Shown: positions 59,122-64,000 of the stretch, piece after piece
How positions within the stretch are numbered: the first letter of the stretch is position 1
Layout of the letters: each line of letters opens with the position of its first letter
Source: Mycolicibacterium grossiae
GTDB taxonomy: Bacteria; Actinomycetota; Actinomycetes; Mycobacteriales; Mycobacteriaceae
Assembly (NCBI RefSeq): GCF_008329645.1
Contig: NZ_CP043474.1
Coordinates: forward strand, 5,208,001-5,272,000
Direction: 5' to 3'
Length of the DNA: 64,000 nt
Notes under the pieces: generated by a model
What the model saw: the letters and a program-made list of their open reading frames with translations, nothing else
Database searches by the model: none
What the model was told of the DNA's origin: nothing
Translations under genes and position numbers: made by a program

Positions 59122-59748
59122 TTGACCACCACCCCGGCACCGCCCGAGAGTGCTCCGCAGAGCCGCTCGGTCCGCGACCGTCTGATCGACGCGGCCGAGG
59201 AGTGTTTGCGGGTCAAGGGGATTCGTTCGACGACGGTGTCCGAGGTTGCCGAGGTGGCCGGGGTGTCGCGAGGCTGGCTGTACCGCCACTTCCCGGACAA
59301 GGTGACGCTGCTCGGCGCGGCGCTGGTGCGGCTGAACGACGCCTACTGGTCGGAGTCGCACGCGCTGCTGGACGAGGTGCAGGGGCTCGCCGAACAGATC
59401 GCCGCGGGCATCAGCCACGCCCGCACCGCCTACGACGATCCCGGTGCACTGCTCATGAAACTGCGCATGGCGGAACCCGAGGAGTTCGCGGCATGCGCCG
59501 GCGCGGGTGTGCAGGGACTGGTTCCGGACCTCGCGGCGTTCTGGCGGCGCTACGTAGTCGCCGCGCGCGATGCCGGCGAGATCCATCCCGACGTCCACGT
59601 CGACGAGGCGGCCGAGTGGGTGGCGCGGGCGATCCTGTCACTGACCACCGTGCCCGGCGCCCAGCTCGACGCCGCCGACCCGGCCGCCGTGCTGGTGCAC
59701 GTCAAGCGCTACGTCATGCCCGGTCTGCGGACCGACCCCGCCGTCTGA
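59122..59748 (+). CDS. TetR family transcriptional regulator
   Basis: A 208-aa regulator with N-terminal HTH SEVAEVAGVSRGWLYRHFPD (about 40-59) after the helix RLIDAAEECLRVKGIRSTTV. The C-terminal domain is helical, with a ligand pocket of unknown specificity, probably an acyl-CoA. TTG 59122 is taken because AGGAGG lies 5 nt upstream; an in-frame ATG at 59068 is a longer alternative. It is divergent from the FadD gene. Confidence 0.88.
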   Translation: MTTTPAPPESAPQSRSVRDRLIDAAEECLRVKGIRSTTVSEVAEVAGVSRGWLYRHFPDKVTLLGAALVRLNDAYWSESHALLDEVQGLAEQIAAGISHARTAYDDPGALLMKLRMAEPEEFAACAGAGVQGLVPDLAAFWRRYVVAARDAGEIHPDVHVDEAAEWVARAILSLTTVPGAQLDAADPAAVLVHVKRYVMPGLRTDPAV

Positions 59749-59780
59749 GCCGACTCCTCCACCCATCCGCCAGAAAGCCG

Positions 59781-59812
59781 ACGGCCCCGCACGTCAACGC
59801 GTGCGGGGCCGT
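59781..59812. terminator. bidirectional hairpin terminator between tetR and rho
   Basis: A perfect 13-bp GC-rich stem (59781-59793 with 59800-59812), 6-nt loop, between convergent genes. No long U tract on either strand, which is common for mycobacterial terminators. Confidence 0.65.
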
Positions 59813-59828
59813 ATCCAGCGCTGGGCGA

Positions 59829-61964
59829 CTAGTCGTCGCCGGTGCCTCCCGGGGTGTTCTTGGAGACCTGGACCAGGAACTCGTAGTTGTTCTTGGTCTT
59901 GCGCAGCTGGCTCATCAGCAGGTCGATGGCCTGGTGCGGGTCCAGCCCGGACATCACCCGGCGCAGCTTGTGCACGATCGCGAACTCGTCCGGGGACAGC
60001 AGCAGCTCGTCCTTGCGGGTGCCCGACGGGTTGACGTCGACCGCAGGGAAGACCCGGCGCTCGGCGATCTTGCGGTCGAGCTTCAGTTCGGCGTTGCCGG
60101 TGCCCTTGAACTCCTCGAAGATCACGGTGTCACCGGTGGAGCCGGTCTCGACCATCGCCGTGGCGATGATGGTGAGCGATCCGCCGTGCTCGATGTTGCG
60201 GGCCGCGCCGAGGAAGCGCTTCGGCGGGTACAGCGCGGTGGAGTCCACACCACCGGACAGGATGCGGCCCGAGGCCGGCGACGCGTTGTTGTACGCGCGG
60301 CCGAGGCGGGTGATCGAGTCCAGCAGGACGACGACGTCCTTGCCCTGCTCGACGAGCCGCTTGGCCCGTTCGATGGCCAGCTCGGCGGCCTGGGTGTGGT
60401 CTGACGGCGGCCGGTCGAACGTCGAGGCGATGACCTCGCCCTTGACCGAGCGCTGCATGTCGGTGACCTCTTCGGGGCGCTCGTCGACGAGCACGACCAT
60501 GAGGTGGCATTCCGGGTTGTTCTGCGTGATCGCGTTGGCGATGTCCTGCATGATCGTGGTCTTGCCGGCCTTCGGCGGCGACACGATCAGCGCACGCTGA
60601 CCCTTGCCGATCGGCATGATCAGGTCGATCACACGCGTGGTGAGCTTGTCTCCCGACGTCTCGAGGCGCAGCCGCTGGTTCGGGTAGAGCGGCGTCAACT
60701 TGCCGAACTCCGGGCGCTTCTTCGCGTCCTCGACCGATCCGCCGTTGACGGAATCGAGCCGCACCAGCGGGTTGAACTTCTGCCGCGGATTGTTGCCGCC
60801 GCCGCCCTCGCCCTCACGGGCCACGCGGACGGCGCCGGTCACGGCGTCGCCGCGGCGCAGCCCGTTCTTGCGCACCATGTTCATCGACACGTACACGTCG
60901 TTCGGGCCGGCCAGGTAACCGGAGGTCCGGACGAAGGCGTAGTTGTCGAGCACGTCGAGGATGCCGGCGACCGGCTGCACGACGTCGTCCTCGCGCAGTT
61001 CGGTGTCGTTGCCGCCGCCCTCGTTGCCGCCGCGCTCGCGCCGCCTGCGGTCGCGGAACCGGCGGCCGCGGCGGCCGCCGCGGCCCTCGTCGTCGTCATC
61101 GTCGGTCGCGTTGTTGCGATCGTTGCGGTCGCTGTTGCCGCGCTCGTTGCGCTCGTTGTTGCCGCGGTCGTTGCGCTCGTTGTTCCCGCGGTCATTGCGC
61201 TCGTTGTTGCCGCGCTCGTTGTTCCCGCGGTCGTTGCGCTCGTTGTTGCCGCGCTCGTTGTTGCCGCGCTCGTTGTTGCCGCGCTCGTTGTTTCCGCGGT
61301 CGTTTCGCTCGTTGTTGCCGCGCTCGTTGCGGCCGTTGCCGCCCGAGCCGTTGCGACCGCCCTGGTCGCCCTTGTTCTGCCCGCCGTCCTTCTGCGGAGT
61401 GCGGCCGTCGCCGGCGTCCGCCTCGACGGCGCGGTCGGTCTTCTCGGCGGCGCCATCGGTCGTTTCGGCCCGGTCGGCCTTCGGACGATCGGACGTCGCG
61501 GGGGCCTGCTCACGGCCGTCGGCCTCGGCCGGCGCAGCGGTCGCGTCGGCGGTCGGCGCGTCGGCGGTGTCGCCGTCGGCGCGGGCGGGGGCGCCGGTCT
61601 GACGCGAGGCACCGCGGCGCTCGCGCCGACGGGGTGCCTGCTCGGTGGCGGCCTGGTCGGCCGCGGGGGCCTGCTCGGCGGCGGGTGCGTCGGCCTGGCC
61701 GTTCGCGGGCGCCGCGGCACCGTTCGTATCCCCGCGCTGCTCGCGGATGGCAGCGATGAGGTCGCCCTTGCGCATACCGGTCGTCTTGACGCCGAGTGAG
61801 CTGGCGAGCGCACGCAGGTCGGGCAGCACCATCGCGGTCAGCGGCACGGCGCGCTGGGCGCTCGGCGCTTCCGCCGCGGGTGCGGCAGAGGGTGAATCCA
61901 CGGACTCGGGCACTGCGACGTCGTCGCTGCTGCCACCGGCCGTGATGAGGTCCGTATCAGTCAC
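59829..61964 (-). CDS. rho: transcription termination factor Rho, with long disordered insert
   Basis: A 711-aa Rho, longer than the about 600-aa M. tuberculosis protein. Order: N-terminal Rho_N/SAP-like helices (PDLRALASSLGVKTTGMRKG, 49-68), Ala/Glu/Asp-rich disordered part (80-205), an Asn/Glu/Arg repeat (212-283), an Arg-rich patch (297-312), the cold-shock RNA-binding domain (from 325, GILDVLDNYAFVRTSGY), then the RecA-like motor with Walker A PPKAGKTTIMQDI and Walker B DVVVLLDSITRLGRAYN. The insert lies before the RNA-binding domain and should extend RNA contacts. A TATTCT/TTGCTT promoter is about 200 nt upstream, giving a long leader. Confidence 0.97.
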   Translation of the reverse strand: MTDTDLITAGGSSDDVAVPESVDSPSAAPAAEAPSAQRAVPLTAMVLPDLRALASSLGVKTTGMRKGDLIAAIREQRGDTNGAAAPANGQADAPAAEQAPAADQAATEQAPRRRERRGASRQTGAPARADGDTADAPTADATAAPAEADGREQAPATSDRPKADRAETTDGAAEKTDRAVEADAGDGRTPQKDGGQNKGDQGGRNGSGGNGRNERGNNERNDRGNNERGNNERGNNERGNNERNDRGNNERGNNERNDRGNNERNDRGNNERNERGNSDRNDRNNATDDDDDEGRGGRRGRRFRDRRRRERGGNEGGGNDTELREDDVVQPVAGILDVLDNYAFVRTSGYLAGPNDVYVSMNMVRKNGLRRGDAVTGAVRVAREGEGGGGNNPRQKFNPLVRLDSVNGGSVEDAKKRPEFGKLTPLYPNQRLRLETSGDKLTTRVIDLIMPIGKGQRALIVSPPKAGKTTIMQDIANAITQNNPECHLMVVLVDERPEEVTDMQRSVKGEVIASTFDRPPSDHTQAAELAIERAKRLVEQGKDVVVLLDSITRLGRAYNNASPASGRILSGGVDSTALYPPKRFLGAARNIEHGGSLTIIATAMVETGSTGDTVIFEEFKGTGNAELKLDRKIAERRVFPAVDVNPSGTRKDELLLSPDEFAIVHKLRRVMSGLDPHQAIDLLMSQLRKTKNNYEFLVQVSKNTPGGTGDD
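61116..61331 (-). repeat. coding tandem repeat in rho (GNNER/NDR units)
   Basis: Residues 212-283 consist of nine GNNER pentapeptides alternating with NDR or NER triplets. The DNA units are degenerate in third positions, with codons GGC/GGG AAC AAC GAG CGC/CGG/CGA, so it looks old and selected at the protein level rather than freshly slipped. Confidence 0.9.
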
Positions 61965-62184
61965 GGATTTCCTTTCCTTCCCTCGCCGATGTGGTCACGT
62001 CGAGGGTGCTTCGCATTCAGTCGATCCGCTGAATGTCGAGGTCCCACCGTCGCCTCTGCAACGGTGATCGCCTGGGTTCACCACTGTGCGGCGAACCGTC
62101 AGTACACGGGTTGAACACCTAGAAGAAGAGTGGTCGTCCTAGTGTCGGCGCAGGTGAAGACGCTGCGATTGCTGGACGATTGCG

Positions 62185-62213
62185 AGAATAACCCGCTTCC
62201 GGGTGGGAAGCAA
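62185..62213 (-). promoter_or_regulatory. putative rho promoter
   Basis: On the minus strand TTGCTT (62208-62213) and TATTCT (62185-62190) are spaced by exactly 17 bp, a good sigma-A-like pair. It gives a leader of roughly 210 nt to the rho ATG, with an ATTCAG/CTGAAT stem at 62015-62034. Confidence 0.6.
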
Positions 62214-62245
62214 GAATGACCTGCTGCGCGTGTGGCGCGTGTGGC

Positions 62246-63181
62246 CTATCTCGGACCCGGCGTCCACCGGACGCCGTCGCCCTGGGCCATCTCGGTGATG
62301 GCGAACCCGTGGGCGGCGCCGAACTCGAGGGCCTCGGCCGGCAGCTCGGACTCGGTGGTGATGGCGATAACCGCTGGTCCGGCCCCCGAAAGCACCGTCG
62401 CTACGCCACAACGGCGCAGGATGGCGATGTATTCCGCCGATGCGGGCATCGCCGAGGCGCGCTGCGGCTGGTGCAGCCGGTCCTCGGTGGCCGCGGCCAG
62501 CAGGTCGGGCCGCTCGGTCAGAGCGACGACCAGCAGGGCGACGCGGCTGACGTTGAAGCGTGCGTCGACGTGGCTGATCTCCTCCGGCAGCACGGCCCGG
62601 GTCTCCGCGGTCGACGAGCGGACCGCGGGGACGGCCGGGAAGAGCCGGATGTCGGGATGCAGCCGCAGAGGTGCCGCGCGGTAGCGCGGCGTCGCGCCGT
62701 CCGCCTCGGTCCACGAGACCACCGCGCCGCCGAGTACCGCCGCTGAGGCGTTGTCCGGGTGCCCCTCGAACTCCGATGACAGCTGAATCAGGTCGCCGTC
62801 GTCGAGGACGGGCGAATCCGACTGTGCGATGAGGCCGTTGGCGGCGGCCAACCCGCCGACGACGGCCGCGGCGGACGAACCGAGGCCACGCGAGTGCGGG
62901 ATGACGTTGCGGCAGCTGATCTTCAGTCCCCCGACCGTGACGCCAGCCGCGTCGAGGCCGCGCCGCAGCGCCCGCACCACGAGGTGCGACGCGTCCAGCG
63001 GCACCTGACCGGCGCCCTCCCCCGTGACGTCGATGACGAGACCGGAATCGGTTGTCTCGACGTCGATCTCGTCGTACAGGCCGAGTGCGAGGCCGAGGCT
63101 GTCGAAGCCGGGACCGAGGTTGGCGCTAGACGCGGCGACGACGGCCGAGGCGGACAGCCCGGCGGGAAGGGTCTGCGTCAT
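62246..63181 (-). CDS. thrB: homoserine kinase
   Basis: A 311-aa GHMP kinase that phosphorylates L-homoserine before ThrC. The ATP motif PHSRGLGSSAAAVVGGLAAA is near residues 96-115, and the N-terminal substrate region ASSANLGPGFDSLGLALGLY near 18. The C-terminal GHMP motif SGAGPAVIAI is near 275. ATG 63181 lies 8 nt after the thrC stop. thrC-thrB-rho is the common mycobacterial order. Confidence 0.96.
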   Translation of the reverse strand: MTQTLPAGLSASAVVAASSANLGPGFDSLGLALGLYDEIDVETTDSGLVIDVTGEGAGQVPLDASHLVVRALRRGLDAAGVTVGGLKISCRNVIPHSRGLGSSAAAVVGGLAAANGLIAQSDSPVLDDGDLIQLSSEFEGHPDNASAAVLGGAVVSWTEADGATPRYRAAPLRLHPDIRLFPAVPAVRSSTAETRAVLPEEISHVDARFNVSRVALLVVALTERPDLLAAATEDRLHQPQRASAMPASAEYIAILRRCGVATVLSGAGPAVIAITTESELPAEALEFGAAHGFAITEMAQGDGVRWTPGPR

Positions 63182-63189
63182 GACCAGAC

Positions 63190-64000
63190 CTAGACGAGAC
63201 CCAGCTGCGCGACGACCGCGACGGGGTCGACCGGGACGGCCTCGACCTCGGGCATGCCCTTCAGCGCGGTGTCGGGATCCTTGAGGCCGTTGCCGGTGAC
63301 GGTGCAGACGACGGTCGAGCCCTTGGCCACCCAGCCGTCCTCGACCGACTTCAGCAGGCCGGCGATGCTGGCGGCCGACGCGGGCTCGACGAAGACGCCC
63401 TCGGTGCGGGCCACCAGGTGGTAGGCGGCCAGGATCTCCTCGTCGGTCGCCGCGAGGAACTTGCCGTTCGACTGCTGCTGCGCCTCGACGGCCGAATTCC
63501 ACGATGCGGGCGCGCCGATGCGGATCGCCGTCGCGATGGTGTCGGGATTCTTGACCGGCTCGCCGGACACCAGCGGCGCCGCGCCCGCGGCCTGCGTGCC
63601 GAGCATGCGCGGCAGGCGGTCGCTCAGCCCGTCGCGGTGGTACTCGGTGTAGCCCTTCCAGTACGCGGTGATGTTGCCGGCGTTGCCGACGGGGAGGGCA
63701 TGCACGTCGGGTGCCGTGCCGAGCGCGTCGACGATCTCGAACGCGGCCGTCTTCTGCCCCTCGATGCGATACGGGTTCACCGAGTTGACCAGCGCGATCG
63801 TCGGGAAGTCGGCCGTCAGCTTGCGGGCCAGCTCAAGGCAGTCGTCGAAGTTGCCGTCCACCTGGATGATCTTCGCGCCGTGCATGACGGCCTGGGCGAG
63901 CTTGCCCATCGCGATGCGGCCCTGCGGAATCAGCACCGCGCAGGTGATGCCGGCGCGGGCGGCGTACGCGGCGGCCGACGCCGACGTGTTGCCGGTCGAT
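63190..64000 (-). CDS. thrC: threonine synthase (5' end cut by window edge)
   Basis: The visible 270 C-terminal codons of a PLP enzyme converting O-phosphohomoserine to threonine. It begins within STGNTSASAAAYAARAGITC, the phosphate-binding loop, and includes PVGNAGNITAYWKGYTEY near the cofactor site and TVTGNGLKDPDTALKG at the C-terminus. The PLP-binding Lys lies outside the window. It is followed by thrB after 8 nt. Confidence 0.95.
   Translation of the reverse strand, partial: STGNTSASAAAYAARAGITCAVLIPQGRIAMGKLAQAVMHGAKIIQVDGNFDDCLELARKLTADFPTIALVNSVNPYRIEGQKTAAFEIVDALGTAPDVHALPVGNAGNITAYWKGYTEYHRDGLSDRLPRMLGTQAAGAAPLVSGEPVKNPDTIATAIRIGAPASWNSAVEAQQQSNGKFLAATDEEILAAYHLVARTEGVFVEPASAASIAGLLKSVEDGWVAKGSTVVCTVTGNGLKDPDTALKGMPEVEAVPVDPVAVVAQLGLV

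Noticed and set aside
61116..61331. Possible CRISPR-like array
   Set aside because: Units of 15-24 bp are contiguous, in frame and without spacers; it is a coding repeat.
60504..61799. Open frame opposite rho with Val/Ala/Leu repeats that looks like a membrane protein
   Set aside because: It is the antisense image of the GNNER repeat in rho; hydrophobicity follows from the complementary codons.

Overview
The window comes from a GC-rich, high-codon-bias actinobacterial chromosome and is almost certainly from a rapidly growing mycobacterium (Mycolicibacterium-type). Evidence read directly: a 16S gene with the short helix 18 typical of rapid growers, an MspA-type porin, Eis, GlgE, a b-delta fused ATP synthase subunit, MurA with Asp117, and NucS. 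From memory of M. tuberculosis H37Rv, the backbone follows the block Rv1332 down to Rv1295 in one continuous inverted run: DUF2017, clpS, pncB, dinG, glgP, glgE, glgB, thioredoxin-like, fadA4, epimerase, nucS, cyclase, alkA, ogt, rrn, murA, adenosyltransferase, DUF2550, the atp operon, wecA, sua5, prmC, prfA, rpmE, rho, thrB, thrC.

Layout. 1-4.2 kb: protein quality control (ClpS, DUF2017), NAD salvage (PncB) and a DinG helicase. 4.3-10.2 kb: an insertion relative to that backbone, with a lipoprotein metalloprotease, a large LuxR-type ATPase regulator, an MspA-like porin and a Vgb-like beta-propeller that overlaps glgP by 4 nt. 10.2-17.3 kb: alpha-glucan metabolism (glgP; glgE-glgB). 17.3-23.2 kb: thioredoxin-like protein, DUF3817, thiolase, methylmalonyl-CoA epimerase, NucS and a membrane class III cyclase. 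23.2-33.6 kb: an accessory stretch with a secreted protein, DUF2795, RNase Z, PfpI, Eis, an exported glycosidase-like protein, a FAD monooxygenase/MarR pair, a LysR/SDR/SDR cassette and an Imm5-like protein. 33.7-35.7 kb: alkylation repair (ada-alkA, ogt). 35.8-41.4 kb: a complete rRNA operon on the minus strand (16S-23S-5S, no spacer tRNA) with terminator, leader box and one sigma-A-like promoter, located just downstream of murA. 41.4-43.8 kb: murA, a cobalamin adenosyltransferase and DUF2550. 43.8-51.8 kb: the atpI-B-E-F-FH-A-G-D-C operon. 52.0-56.2 kb: wecA, sua5, prmC, prfA, rpmE. 56.3-59.8 kb: a second insertion with a DinB-like/MarR pair and an acyl-CoA ligase/TetR pair. 59.8-64 kb: rho, thrB, thrC (cut by the window end).

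How it fits together: most of the window is housekeeping (translation termination, energy, cell wall, rRNA, threonine, glucan), and the accessory stretches are small regulator-plus-enzyme modules, each with a palindrome in its intergenic region. Two patterns cut across annotated genes: at least twelve starts preceded at 6-8 nt by a TANNNT box, which predicts leaderless transcripts, and three short tandem arrays with a period of about 17 bp, each sitting at or just after a stop codon. I see no CRISPR array, tRNA, insertion sequence, prophage or integrase in the window, and no clearly undescribed multi-gene system.
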